A DNA stretch of 64,000 bases from Sthenelais limicola (taxonomy: Eukaryota > Annelida > Polychaeta > Phyllodocida > Sigalionidae): positions 55,022,773 through 55,086,772 of the forward strand of contig OW804095.1 of NCBI GenBank assembly GCA_942159475.1, written 5' to 3'. The notes under the pieces are model-generated. The model ran no database searches, had not been told where the DNA came from, and saw only the letters and a program-made list of their open reading frames with translations. A program made the translations under genes and the position numbers. Below are positions 25,808 through 38,734 of this stretch, piece by piece (position 1 is the first letter of the stretch; every line of letters begins with the position of its first letter).

Positions 25808-26193
25808 CTGGAAAATTAAATTCCTAATTGTTATGAATATCAAAGGTATTAACCCCCCCCCCCCCCAACACACAAAATAGGGTGTCCCTAAGAATAAAAA
25901 AGAATGGGATATCCTGGGGGGAAACGAAAGAAAACAAATTCAAAGATATTTAATCTCACACCACTCTGGCCATCATGGTGCCTGGTGAAGATGATATTTT
26001 AGAATAGGGTAATATATCCTAATATCATTTACAAGTATGGTGCTTCAATATTCTGATAACCAAAATTTCTTGTTTAAAATGGATAAGAATTAACATAGGG
26101 GAACCGGACAAATGGATAAGATATTGACATCTAGGAGAACTGGATCAAAGTAAAAGTACTAAAATTAGCAGGAAAGAAATATGAGAACTTTAC
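25808..26193 (-). other. FUT11 intron
   Basis: A 386-bp intron has a GTAAAG donor and a TTTTCCAG acceptor on the minus strand. It contains a run of 14 C (+ strand, 25853-25866). Confidence 0.85.
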
Positions 26194-27446
26194 CTATCCT
26201 TAGAGGTTAAATCGGTCACATCTCCAACCGAGGTATATGGTTGTGGACATCGGAGATGATTAGGCTTATCTTTGGTAGGTACAGCTGCAACTATATTTCT
26301 GTCAGTGCCCCTGGTAGAATATTCTATATTCGAGATGCTTTGACAAACAAAACATTCAAAGGCACTGATAAAATTATGATCATTATCCCTGTGGCCCCAA
26401 GGGCGATTATTAATTTCCTTCTCTAATAGAGAGTTGTCGATGCCTCTTTCTTTATAGACAAGGTACTGCTCATAGAGACTGTCATCTTCATTTACATTGT
26501 TGATGTATTTAGCAAGTTGTGCAGGTGAGTCAAAATCATCGGCCATTATTACCGAATAATTGTTCGGTGCCCAGTCTTTGGCAGTTGGAGACCCCCGATA
26601 TATTGGCACAGATCCGACATGCAGCACCCGAAATAATTTTTCTGTGATATAATCATTACAAATAGCATTTTCAAAGGCAATGTGAAATTTATACCGTGCA
26701 ATGAAATTGAGGAATTTCCTAGATCCCATAGATTTCACCGGATCTTGTAAATCTGGTGTCAACTTTTTATTGTTCAAACAACCTCCATAGGAATCAACAG
26801 CAATAAACTTCATCAGTTCTTTTACATAACGGTCTCTATCCGACGCCACATCACAGTGGGACTGCACATAGAGTATGGGTGCGAGGGATTGCGTTTTCTG
26901 CAACTTATTCTTGGTTGACAAAAGCAAAGGCTTTCTATCTAATAAGTAAGAAATCGATGGAATGTGCTGAGTAGTAAGAGGGAAATCAGACTCCCTACTG
27001 AAAGTAGCAGTATGGTTGAAAAGTCTACCAATTGGTCCATGTACAAGCATGTAATTGTTCATAGGCGACTCTTCGTGGAATAAGGCCCATTGATGCTGTG
27101 GCAGTTTAGGGAAAGGCATGTCGTCGGGGTCCAGTTCAGTGCCATATATTAAAATACTGCGAGTCTGATCACTAGTTACCCATGTTCGATTTCGTGTAGT
27201 GTAGCAAGACACTTCTCCACATGAGATTTCATGCGGATGATCATACATATTAATGTATTTCGACCACCAGACAATGATTGGTAGATTTTTGGTAGGCACT
27301 AACCTATCAGAGTCATGTAACTTACCGTACCTACTGTACCTAGCCTCAGAGTCAGATGCATCGCCACCGGCGAGGCCATGGCAAATTCCAATAAATATAG
27401 TCCATATATGAAGAAAAGATCCATTAGACAGTGCCATTAGACACAT
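26194..27446 (-). CDS. FUT11: FUT11-type fucosyltransferase, exon 1 (catalytic domain)
   Basis: This exon encodes 417 residues plus two bases of the next codon, then an AG/GTAAAG donor. With exon 2 the protein is about 466 aa, close to the 480-490 of vertebrate FUT10/FUT11. Residues 10-28 form a hydrophobic signal or anchor segment. Landmarks are IIVWWS (57-62), FHEESPMNNY (123-132), FNHTATFSR (143-151), YVQSHCD (193-199), VDSYGGC (217-223), and the GT10 donor-site block FENAICNDYITEK (258-270) followed by VGSVPIYRGSP. FECFVC (363-368) and an LRCP motif give the C-terminal cysteines of this subfamily. FUT10/FUT11 are now described as ER protein O-fucosyltransferases (POFUT3/4) acting on EMI domains with GDP-fucose. 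The C-terminus favours FUT11 over FUT10. Met1 or Met4 could be the start. Confidence 0.95.
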
Positions 27447-29774
27447 ATTGCACTGTCACATTAGAGATTGTCAACATGCACAGGCCACTATAAATCACGA
27501 ACGCTGGTCCCCATCCGTAAACATGGGAAGTTATTAACATCTAGAGGCAGGGCACCCACAATGCATCAGTAGAAAGTTTTCATCAGAGTAAAGGGAGCGC
27601 TACGGTATAATGGGTTGCAAACTTTCAACACAGATGGTAGCACAGGAACGAGTACATGCAAACTTCTGCATCCTTGGAAAATATAACATTATGTTCAGAT
27701 CGGCTAGAGTATAGATCTATGTATACGGTTGAGCCCCTCCAAAACTCTCCAACAGAAAACCAGAGGCTCTGTTACGACTAGAGTAACATTTATGGCAACG
27801 AAGTAATGGAGTTGTAAGTATAGATGTTTATTCCTGGTAAAGGTATAACTGGTTAATGAGTGGGTCAATGGAAAGCCTGCATGCACCTGGCCATTCTGAA
27901 GCTGGACTCCATAAAGGTTGGAGCTCGGTAAAATCAGAGATATGTCGCAAAGACGAGTTATTAAAATTAATAATCTTTTGGTGGCATAACAATTGGAATT
28001 TATGCAATAATAGATAAGAGGCTGGAGCGCTATATAAGATCACATTAATGTGGTCACAGTTCCACGTAACCTACGTAATTATTACGCAATTAAGAATGCA
28101 CTTAGTAGAAAGTTATCCTGGCACCAAGAGCAGCAATCCCTATGTGGGGACTTTTGTTTAGCATTATATAAAGGGATATTGTATTGAACAGTATAATATT
28201 CTATTCCGTTTTTTATAGTGGACTTACGTTACGATTGCTATTTGTATTTTACCTGGGCTAAAACAAATCTCCATCAGTTGAAACATGCACGCACTCTAGT
28301 GGGGGAGTTTAAAGCCTCTCCCTAATGGTATGATCGGCGGATTACAATCCGTCATATGTATTGTCCGAGATAGAACGAACAAGGGCCACGTTCGATGGGG
28401 GTTCGATGTCAGTTAAATACTTAAAATTATTAGACTTTTTTTAAAAAATCTCGATGTATAATTATAAATAATCTATATAATATAATAATTTGAACTTGAC
28501 GAATAAGACATATCACAATCTGTGAAAATTCGATGAATAAAAATGTATATAGGCTATTCAGAGGGTAGGGTGACCCAGATTATCGCGTGGTGAAAAGTAT
28601 TACAGCCGCTGAGGTTAGTGCAGTTGGTGCCTCAAACCTCGGAGCGTTGCTTTCAGCAGCTTTAATGACCGCGCGAGCCTATGCAAATACATAGAAATGT
28701 CTAGTTTTTGAAGTGAACTTTGAGGGAATATATTATGAAAAATGGCATAATTAGATTAATATTATGCAATATTATGTAATAAATTGATGGTGCGTGTACA
28801 CTAGACCTCGATGGAAGTAATTAGGCCTACAACCTAGTCGAAAAAAAAAATGCTTTCTGCCGACCTAATGATCATGAGTATTGAACCCTAAAACATATAT
28901 ACAAAAACATGGAAATAAATGGAAGAAAGAGCTCGCAGATACAATAAAATACATGTTGAAATACAAATCAGACCAATAAATACTGATAAATAACAATAAA
29001 TGGCTTCAAGAGAGTGTACGGGTTAATGAGACCCAAAGGAAGCTATCTAAGAAAGATAAGAAATAATGGACGTGAAACTAAATGTGATAAACCTCCGCAC
29101 TGGTTAAGGAGACCGTTGGGAGATTGTAAAACTCATCAGGTGAAACATATATAGACAGGCAGCAGCAGCAGGATGAAGTAGGAGTTCCGTCCCACCAGAC
29201 GTGTAGACAGGGGTATTGTATACATATAGAAATAGCTCGATTTTGAGTTAAGCTCTTAAGGTTTAAAATGTTCTTGTGGATTAATTAATAGAGGATTTAA
29301 AATGTGATTTAATAGTGCTGCAGCAAGTAGGGCAAAAACTAGAGGTTTGCTCGCATGAAATAACAACACCACCATATTATACCAAATTGAAGCTCATCAA
29401 TTAGGATCTGATGTTGAATTTTTGTTATTTAGTGTGACATTGGAGATATCTGCCTATATTTGAGGTTACCTTGGAAACCAATATTTTTTGTAAACAATGA
29501 TGATTTCTCAAATGATGAAAGTGCATATAACTTCCAGCTTCACTTCTGGGCGTCGCCTAACAAAGTAATAGAGATATAATTGCCATGGATGGTGGTGGGG
29601 GCCGTCATGAACGGTGATAGACTGGTTCCTCTGTCAGTGATTGTGCTTACCTTGCTATTTGAAATTACCTAGGAAAATACATATCTCTGATAATTGAAAC
29701 GACTATGCTAGTTGTGTTATACTTATTGAAACAGTGAACGATTGACTACCAGTACTAAGTTATTCTTATTATTA

Positions 29775-30236
29775 ACTAGCTAAGTACCCATCCCCCTCTC
29801 ACTCTTTTCTGTCTCTCATACCTGTTTTTCTCCCCCAACCCCATCTCCGATTCCCATTCTCTCCCTCCCTCTTCCCCGCTTTCTCTCCCTCCCCCTCTCC
29901 TATTCCCCACACCCTCTCCCTTTTCTTCACTCTCCCCCTCCCCTTCCCCTCTCCAATACCCCCACCCTCTCCCTTACTCTCCCACTCCTCTGCATGTAGT
30001 TGGGTCCCCCTGGAAGTGCTGTAGTAGCTTGAGAGAAATGACATAGTATCTCACAGGGGCTTTCCCAGACTATAAATAGAGTGTGGAGATCCTAATTTAA
30101 AAAAGGCTTCAAAATCATATTTTTTTCACCCCTGATACCTTCACGAACCACATATAATGTCCTCCAGACAGGGTTGACGGACCTGTACAGACCAGAAAAA
30201 CAGATGGGGAGATCTCAGATTCCCAGAATATGCCTG
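29775..30236 (+). repeat. Direct duplication, copy 1
   Basis: This copy comprises a CT-rich tract followed by a unique-looking stretch that includes GACATAGTATCTCACAGG, GCTTTCCCAG, CTATAAATAGAGTGTG, AAAAAAGGCTTCAAAATCA and GATGGGGAGATC. The same words occur in the same order at 30310-30672. No coding capacity is apparent. Confidence 0.85.
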
Positions 30237-30309
30237 ACAAAAAACCCTTCTTGAGCTTTATATATATGCTATTATTTCCTCAGTAATATCATATAATCAT
30301 ATATATATA

Positions 30310-30672
30310 AAACACTAGCAAAATATCCGTCCTCTGGACAGTCCCCTCTCTCCCCACACTTCCCCCTCTCCCTCTTCTCTGTCCCTCATACCTGTTTTTC
30401 TCTCCTAATCCCCTCTCCGATTCCCCCTTCTCCCTCCCCTACATCCTCTCCCCCTCCTCTGCTAGTAGTCGGGTCCCCCAGTAAGTGACATAGTATCTCA
30501 CAGGAGCTTTCCCAGGCTATAAATAGAGTGTGTAGATCCCAATTTAAAAAAGGCTTCAAAATCACATTTTCACCCCAGATACCTTCACAAAGCACATATA
30601 ATGTGCAGGGTCGACAGACCTGTACAGTCCAGAAAGGCAGATGGGGAGATCACAGATTCCCAGAAGATGCAT
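30310..30672 (+). repeat. Direct duplication, copy 2
   Basis: This is the second copy of the 29775-30236 unit, with several substitutions and a shorter CT tract. Both copies end at GATTCCCAGAA. They are separated by about 75 bp of AT-rich DNA. Confidence 0.85.
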
Positions 30673-31119
30673 GAATCATAACATGCATGAAACATATTGT
30701 GTCAGTTGCAGTTGATATTTTATTATTCTATTGCTATTTTGCCTTTTTAAAGTACTCACAACTTGTGTCAGCTTAATTCAATTAATTTTCGTTTCCAAGG
30801 GAAATGTTTGCAGATTTCAGTTACATGTAACCCATGATCAAGTGAATGTATTGAATTGAATAATACTTTATTTGTCCAAGGTGGGCAGAAGTGTTACATA
30901 ACACAGCCATGAAGTGGGTGACATATGAAGGGTGTGGAAAGACATAATGCTTAGTGAGATAATCAGTCATTTAATCTTCTAAAGCCTGTGTTCCACATAC
31001 AAGGCAACCAACAAACTAGCAGTGACCGACAATCATGCATGTGGATACCGGGTACCGACAATCGGTCACCAGGTCACGATCATCGGTCCCTTGTCGGTGA
31101 CCTGTCGTAGATCCCTCCT

Positions 31120-31147
31120 GACAAGTTCTAAAATTTTAGAACTTGTC
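31120..31147. repeat. Perfect 28-bp palindrome
   Basis: GACAAGTTCTAAAA is followed directly by its exact reverse complement, with no spacer. It lies in a region (about 31000-31200) with several ACCGACAATCGG- and GTCGG-type words in both orientations, suggesting an eroded DNA transposon. Confidence 0.9.
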
Positions 31148-31960
31148 GGCAGGGGTGACTGATTGTCGGGACCCAAAGTTTTTGTCGGGACCCTAAATTA
31201 ATTGTTTTTTTCTGTTTTTTCAGCCAAACCAAAGGTGCTTATGATCTTGATGAGCCTCCTGTTCACTTTTGTGGAGTTTAGAGTATATTTGTACATTTAT
31301 TTTTATCGTTTAAGTTGATTTATATAGAATTATTGCCATTTTTACTGAATATTTCGATTTGTCCCTGATTTTGGTGAATATTTTGGTGTTAATTTGTACA
31401 TTTAATTTTGATCATTTCTATTGATTTATAATTATTTGTTGGTATTTTTTTGTGATTATTTTGACAATTTCGACTTTAAAAGGCTCCCAATCGTACAGTA
31501 GGTCTACTTATTTAACTTAATATTTCTTTAATCAAATGTGACAAATATAGGTTTTACTATATTTCCATACATGTCCTTCGTGTATAATGTTAAAGTAATA
31601 TAGCGGATTTGCCTGTTCTTTATTTAACTTTGGGTTAGTCTGTCTGTGCAAGAGCTATCCCTGGTTGTACACCTTGTTTATGCAAAAATGATGCTTTTCG
31701 CGCAGGATTTATTTTCACGCAGAGGTGTGTGCGCGAAAATAAATACTGCGAGAACATTAATACGTTTACAGTACTTAGGATACTAGTACACTTTGATTTA
31801 TATATACATTACCACTTTGGGCATAAAATCTTAACATGTTGTTTTATAATTTGTAGTAAATTATAGTAAATTACGAAAATATTAGTTATTACTGTATGTG
31901 AATTAATGCTTTTGTATAAAATGTATGCATTGATCCCGTCTTTTTAAAATCTAACTTCAC

Positions 31961-32008
31961 AGATCTACTTAATAAAACGTTTTAACAACCAAAACTGGCA
32001 CTGAAATG
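31961..32008 (+). repeat. Dispersed repeat, copy 1
   Basis: About 48 bp, including AGATCTACTTAATAAAACG and TTTTAACAACCAAA, is nearly identical to 38971-39018. Flanking sequence differs between the copies. Confidence 0.8.
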
Positions 32009-35000
32009 TGCACTATGAGTTAATACTTCCACGAGTACTATACATGTATATGGGTTGAGTACATCTAGGACTTACTATTATGAACACACATATCACTATT
32101 ATTATGCCATGTAAACATTTATTGCTACACATATTAGTATGTACACGAGTACATATATGGGCCTATATTGTGTGTGAATGAAATTAGCAGAAGGAAGTAT
32201 AGGATAGAGCAGCAATCATCCACTTTGTGTTAAAGATGCCATGACATTCGACCATGACTAATCCACCGTTAAACATGAGAAATGTCTGCTTGGACAAAGA
32301 GACTATTTTCCCTGACAAATCATTTTGGAAAGCAGTAAATAGAAGCAAACAGATATGTTCTTTTTATTTTATTTCCCTCAGTGCTGATACATATTTGTGA
32401 AACAACCATTGAATAACACCCTTAATGAAAATACTGCCCCATTGATTAGCCAAAGCGTAAAATTCCATCAAGTAAATACACCTGTAAAAATACCCACTTG
32501 GCAAGTGTTATCAATAATGGTAAATAAAGTTCTATCATATATACGCAATTCCAGTACGCATATAAATATAATCACAGTGACTTTGACGATATAAGTTTGG
32601 TGCACTAACTATCCCTACACAACAAGTTTATAAATAACTTCCACGCAGACAAATTTATAAATGTTAATTGGATTGTGTCCACTTTAAACCAGTTTTCTTT
32701 TTTTTAATAAAGGGTTTCGTTCAATACCCGAAAAAGACCCTTAGCCAACTAATAATGTGCCAGATATTTTTGCTGGAGGCACTGGTACCTGTGATATTAA
32801 ATACATGTACAACAGATTCAATGAAATGTGTAAGAACAAATTAAAAACCGGGACCACGCACCGGACCATCCATTATAGTCTAGGGAAGTCACATGTTGAA
32901 AAAAATGGCTTACTTCAGTTTACTTCATTTGTACTTATCATGAGCTAGGACGGATATTATATGGTAGAACGTGAAAATGCATCAAATTCATATATCTCCC
33001 GTTAAGATAGAATAGAAGACAGGGATGCGGTGGGCATTTGATGGAGATGGAGGGCAGAGAACAGAGGAACACCCGAGGAAGATCCTCATAGAAAGACAAG
33101 ACAACAGAACATCAGTTTTTATATTAACATGCCTGTTAAGGGTCTACTCACCCAATCGGGTCGACCATACCAGCTGCAGTGATATCACTCTATCAGTATC
33201 AGTTTAGTAACAAGAACTAATACCAAGGGCAGTCCTACACGTTCACAGTGCATGATACATGTTTAATCATTCCCTCAAGTAATCAGATACTTTCAGTCTT
33301 CAAGACCTATAAAAATCCCAAATTATTTTGAGTACAAAATATGAGTATACATGAGAGATAGATAGATTTATATTAGTATAAAAAAAGTTCGTTGAAAAAA
33401 TGTTTGTCGAAAAAACTCGGCCGTAAAAAAAAAAGTCTGTCGTAAAATCAGTCAGACAGAAAAAAGTAGTAAGAAAAATTATAATTTGAAATAGTTTGTA
33501 CTTCCTTTTTTTCTAAATTTAGAATTTAAAAAAAAAAATCAGTCTTATTCCTCTAAGCATATCGACCCTCATAACAATACAATCGTCCATAAACAAATGT
33601 AAATGGTAAATGGTAAAACTTTACACCACATTTCTTTGATTAATGCATGAATGTCGATGTTGCGAAATAGTACCGCTAAAATTAAATTCATGTATGGGGG
33701 TAGAAGGATGTGATCCATGAATAATCTGTTCTGTAAATGACCTAAATCACAGACATTTCAGCTGCTTAAAGAAAACGCTAGATAATCCTAAGCAGATAGT
33801 GACAAGACGCACAAGGTGCTTGATTGCCGGAATATGAAGAATACCGAAGGATTGAATACATACAAGGTTTCTTTTCCTTAAAGATGCGACCTCAGATAAC
33901 ATCGATCAAAAACTAAAAATGTTTTCTTTGTTCTGTTTACCCACCCATCAGAACGGCATTTGATAAAAAAAAAATGAGGAAGATGTCATCCTGTTATTGC
34001 TGAAGGGGTTCATAAAAGTCAACATTTAACCAATCCATTGCTGCAGTGGTATCACTTTTCATAGCTCTTCAATATTAGTCACCGATTTATGAAATAATTC
34101 CGCCAGACAAATACACCAGGTGGAATTTATAACGGAAGAAAGTAGGGTAGGGCAGCAATAATTGATAGGAGACATCCGCTTATAAACAAAGATGTCGCAT
34201 GGGTATTCAGCCATTAATAACCCAATGACAAGACAACCTAAAACTGCCACTTACTATGATATCTATCGATATCAAGGAGGCTAGCTGTAGTCATATAACT
34301 AATTTTAGAATAAATTTAATAGAAATTCTTTAATGAATGAATGAATGAAAGTATATTCTATCCAGTGCATAAGACAAGGCAAAGCAGTGAGAAACGTAAC
34401 AGATGTAATGAATGAGATCTAGGGAGTAAGTGTAACACTAGATGTAAGCGATGGAAATCAGTCTACACAGATCTACAGATAAATATGGAGAGAAGTACTT
34501 CTTCTTTAGAGACCTCTGTATCCCCCCCAACCCCCTCACCCACCTCTACCCCTCACCCACACACCATGTAAACAAACCATCACCTAGCCATGTGCTCACA
34601 GTAATATCAGACCCGGGCCCCCTACACTCCCTTACCTCTTCAAGAAGGCTTAAAACAAACTAACAATTAACTGACTATTGCTAGCCTCCTAATAAACATG
34701 AGCATGGAAGAGTATAAATATGTTGATTATAATACATGTATATAAATATACACCCAGCAGTAAGGAAGACCTTTCATTCATTTGGTCGGTGAATTGTGAT
34801 TCATATATATATAGCGGGGGACACTAATAACAATAAGAGCACATGTATGTTATAAAAAAGGCCAGTTAAAACAGTTATTAAAATTCTTTCCTAGACATAT
34901 ATATATAAATACTGCATAATTCTACCAAGTAGATCAACCAAATTATAATGGCTCTCGCCAAAATATGTAATATAAATTCGTATTAATCACAACGTATTAT

Positions 35001-35287
35001 ACTCGCCCTCTAAAATATTACACATTAACTAGAGAGGAATGTGAACAACAATAAATGCACATTGTGACATACTATCATTTACTGTGGACCTGTTCCCCAG
35101 TTTTAATTGAAATATACCATATAAACAAGCTGTACGACAAACCGTTAGAATTTTACTTTACGTGGCAGTCCATAATATATATATTTTTGACACCAGAAAT
35201 TAAAACCCTTGCTTCATGTGTTGGCACCCCACTGGTTGAAGGCAGAAATACTTAACACTAACCGACATAAACTATAAATATTGTCCA

Positions 35288-35826
35288 TCATCTTTTAATC
35301 GCAATACCGTTTAACTGATTAGAGGACTTTGCTACTAGTGTATTTTTTGACATCATTTGTCGGTATTTTGTATAAGAATATAGAATCCCCCCAAAAAGAT
35401 TAATTGATATTCCCGTCGTGGTAAAAAAATTGATGGACACCCCACCGAAAGTAAACATGCCAATGGCAGTCTGCACAATCGATTTCAATGTTCCTACAAC
35501 GCTTGTAGTTAATGCAGAATTTAAGGTAGTGCACAGAAAAAGCAGGTAATTCAAGACGCTTCCCATGATGATGGTAAGAGAAAAGGAGAAGAGGAAACCT
35601 GGTGAAAAGTCCATGAAGCGTTTTAACGAACCTTCCACTTCTCCGAACACATTAGCGAAGAAAAATAAAGGAAGGACTGTATTGATTGCGTTGAGATGAA
35701 GCGTTTCTAAGGCAGAGAGGTGGCCCTGGGAAACTTTCTGTAAAATGACTAGATAGAAAGCCTGTGTCAAAACGCTGATGGCTCCAAATGTATAGGCGCG
35801 AATATCAAAGGATAAATCCCCGAATC
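35288..35826 (-). CDS. SLC35D3-like: SLC35D3-like nucleotide-sugar transporter family protein, second exon
   Basis: This exon encodes the C-terminal 178 residues and stop. An acceptor TTTTTTTTCAG precedes GATTCGGGGAT, which in phase with the upstream exon reads LIAG-FGDLSFD. The SLC35D consensus at this point is ..AG..DL.FD.  Further conserved words are QAFYLVILQK, LNSALTTSVVGTLKS and INLFGGILYSY. Five hydrophobic segments are visible, completing a drug/metabolite-transporter fold of about ten helices. Members of this family exchange nucleotide sugars across ER or Golgi membranes. SLC35D3 itself has no agreed substrate that I can cite with confidence. Confidence 0.92.
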
Positions 35827-36108
35827 CTGAAAAAAAAGCAAAATAAAACAACCAATGTTACAAAATATCATAATTAACATTGCAATAACAATAATGTTTA
35901 CTCAGGTAACACAAATTCAGGCTTCCAGTAATAGTTCTTTCGCATATTTACTATGCAGTGAATTAGCATATATCGCAGTGTCCAACAAGGTGATTAGATG
36001 TAATAAATCCTTACATCGCTTAACAGTCGATGCTAGGCTAAGAGCCAAGTAAAACAATGTTGGATAAGTTAGGATCTTTCATGAAAAGAACAAACATTTT
36101 ACACAAAC
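35827..36108 (-). other. SLC35D3-like intron
   Basis: A 282-bp intron has a CAG/GTTTGT donor and a TTTTTTTTCAG acceptor on the minus strand. Its position within the AG-DL motif matches, as I recall, the single coding intron of vertebrate SLC35D3. Confidence 0.85.
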
Positions 36109-36781
36109 CTGCTATCAAGCATCCTATGGTGATCAACCCTATGGCGAGTATGACTTTTGACGTCGGCTTATCCTTCTTCAGTATAACTATACTAAGAACG
36201 AGTGTTACTAAAGGTCCACATCGCTTCACCACTCCATACATGGGAATGTTCATTCCACTGAGTGCGTGTAGAGCAAGCACAGAATGCACGGCATATATTA
36301 TTGAAGGGAGCAGGAATTCATAGCCTCTAGCTAATGTATATCTGGGCAGTGAAACCCTGCCAGCGGATCTCAGGATTTCTAAAACAACTATGGTGAACAA
36401 CATTTGAACAAACATTAAATAGAACTGGAAGTTAAAGCCGTAAGAGCTCATCAGCAGTTTGTTTATGAAGGCCATAGAAGTAGATGCAGTTCCATAGATG
36501 ATAGCCACGAGTAAACCTCGACAGCTGGACTCTCTGGCTTTGAGTATTTTACTAGACATGATGTGCTGTGATGTGGTGTGTGTGTCCGAGGAACTGGAGT
36601 GATTGTTGAGGATGGGAGGAGGGTGATCTGACTTTGTCTGAGGCGGAGATTCAGTATAATTTATATCTGAATGGACCGTTGCATCTGGCAATTCCTTCTT
36701 CTCGCTGTGCCCGTCACTAATCAGTGACTCCTCTTCGTCTGAAAATAACAAATTCATCAAGTATATACCCAACAGAGACAT
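36109..36781 (-). CDS. SLC35D3-like: SLC35D3-like nucleotide-sugar transporter family protein, first exon
   Basis: This exon encodes 224 residues plus one base. An N-terminal tail of about 85 residues is acidic, then Ser/His/Thr-rich. Five transmembrane segments follow, from LLVAIIYGTASTSMAFINKL onward. The block NIPMYGVVKRCGPLVTLVLS matches SLC35D3 (PMY-VV/F-KRC-PLVT) better than SLC35D1/D2. The full protein would be about 403 aa against about 416 in human. The start is uncertain: the ATG at 36781 is usable, but a strong TTATTTTCAG acceptor ends at 36739, just before DEEESL. The first 14 residues may therefore be intronic, with a separate 5' exon further right that I could not find. Confidence 0.9.
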
Positions 36782-38029
36782 TCATATTGTTTAAGGTCAT
36801 AAGAAAGGGAGAATTGAGACAAACATTATATATAGCTCATTCGATGAAAGTAATAAGGTTAAAGAATAGCATAACGAGTGATACAGCACAGGACAAAATG
36901 ATGCGTGGGCAGTTTGCATAATAGTGTGAAACGGACAAAATCTGAAGTATTTAAGAGCATGAAAAATATCAATTTCATGTGTTATTAATTGTTAAGAATA
37001 ATGCATCAACTGAATTATAATGTGGCAAACATAAGATTTATAAATTGTATATAGACATGTTAATGGTAAGAAAAGTGATAGTGTATTTCCTTTCGTTTCA
37101 TCTCCTGAGTGTGTATCTGAGGTCGGAAGCTGTACAGTCATTCACTTACACTAATCACAATGGGTAAACATGCACCCACATTAAGAGACTGGGATTACCC
37201 ATGCCTACCGGTGTAATATTCTCAATATGTAAGGTGGTAAGCAGAAAGGTAACGGGAGGACCAGGAAACAGAATCAAGCGAGTGACATACCCCAAACCCT
37301 CAATACATGGGATATAAAGCTTGGGGAACAGGAACATTCCTCCTAAACCCAGCTAAAAAAACGTACACTACCTGGATCAAGTTTCCTAATTGAAAGAAAA
37401 TAAATAAGTTCTTTGATTTATCATTATGTTCCAAGAGCACCAAGCGCGAATAAATCATAGAAACAAAAGTGTAGGAAATATTAGCATAATGCATTTAATA
37501 CCTATACCCTCCACCTAAAAAAGTTGCCACAAACTACTATGGTTTCATCTGTAACTAACTACAAGAAGTTTGAAGAATATGAGTATACTTGAAAGATGTG
37601 AACTAAATATCAATCTGGTTTCTGTAGAACTTTACAGCAAAGCAATTGATGGTGGAAGTAATACAGAAAGTAAATTTAACTTTTAATATTAATATTTAAC
37701 TTAAATAACTGATCCATCAGAGTGATTCTGCAACATGTGACATTTGTGTGGATCATAACATATGAAATTACATTTTTTTACCTCTATCCAATTAATCATA
37801 AACATGCACCATTGAGCTCCCACCACCTTCCCTCCAACTCTCAAGGGACTACTGGACGAATTGAAGAAGGCTACCTCGGCCCAGCCTCCCAAAGCAGGGC
37901 AGATTCTACTAATCTAGCCCTGCTCCATTCTTAGGGCTTTCTGCGGACAGAACTCCTGCAGTGCACATCTGGTTTCGTTATCTTGATGGGACCAAGGGCA
38001 TAGGGGACTTTTATGTCTGCCTGCTTGAA

Positions 38030-38215
38030 TCTAGGTTCAAATGGAATTATGGGACCTATGATACAGTGTAGATTCCATATAAAAAATATCTCAAGTTCAT
38101 CAGTGGATGTTTAATGGTGCTCTAACGTCAATATCCATGGGTTTATATATGTTTCCAAAGCACAAACCTCCATCTTTCCCTGACTTGTGCAATGGTACAT
38201 GCAATTCCCCTATTG
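38030..38215 (+). repeat. Dispersed repeat X, copy 1
   Basis: Words such as ATGGAATTATGGGAC, TACAGT, GCTCTAA.GTCAATATCCATG, GTTTCCA, CCCATCTTTCCC-like and GCAA.TCCCCTATT occur in the same order at 57725-58040. Substitutions and indels show these are old copies of one element. Confidence 0.7.
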
Positions 38216-38734
38216 AAGGAGGGTCTGACAGGGCCTGGAGTAGTGACCACAACTAAAAATAGGTGCGTACAGAAAGCTTGACGCAAGCCCAGTCATTGGA
38301 TGAGAGGGCTGATGAATTATTCATGAATCCCCGAAAAGTCCTAACGATGGTGCACGGGCGTATGACCGAGAAAACGAAGGGAGTAAAGCTCTGTATTGGA
38401 GGATGCCTCGGCCCAATTCTCATCACCTGAAACATAATGTATGCAGGATTCCCAACGCAAAATCCTCCAGCAATTCCTGGGACATGTCAAAGTTTGTGAC
38501 ACGGTGCAAAATACAAGCCACTTTTCGGTACCCTCATGGACGCCAATGCCCTGGACCCCCCCCCCCCCCCGCCCCAATCCTGTCTTCTGCCCACCTAGCT
38601 TCCGAACCACTTGCGTGCATGGCATTTGATGCAGACTAGACCCCTTCACTTCCCAACTCCGGGTGGTTGCCAAACACCTAGAGCCCTACCACTTACACAA
38701 TTTAATTTTGCCATATGGTAATTACAAAAGTGAC

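Larger units (their letters stand above)
27447..35287. other. Intergenic region between FUT11 and the SLC35D3-like gene
   Basis: No protein-coding exon is recognised. The FUT11 promoter and 5' UTR probably lie in the first few hundred bases. Visible features are a direct duplication with CT-rich tracts at 29.8-30.7 kb, a perfect 28-bp palindrome at 31.1 kb, a short dispersed repeat at 31.96 kb, and A-rich low complexity at 33.37-33.54 kb. The rest is AT-rich unique sequence. Confidence 0.6.

Noticed and set aside
38341..38673. 110-codon minus-strand ORF
   Set aside because: It crosses a poly-C run and has no family resemblance.
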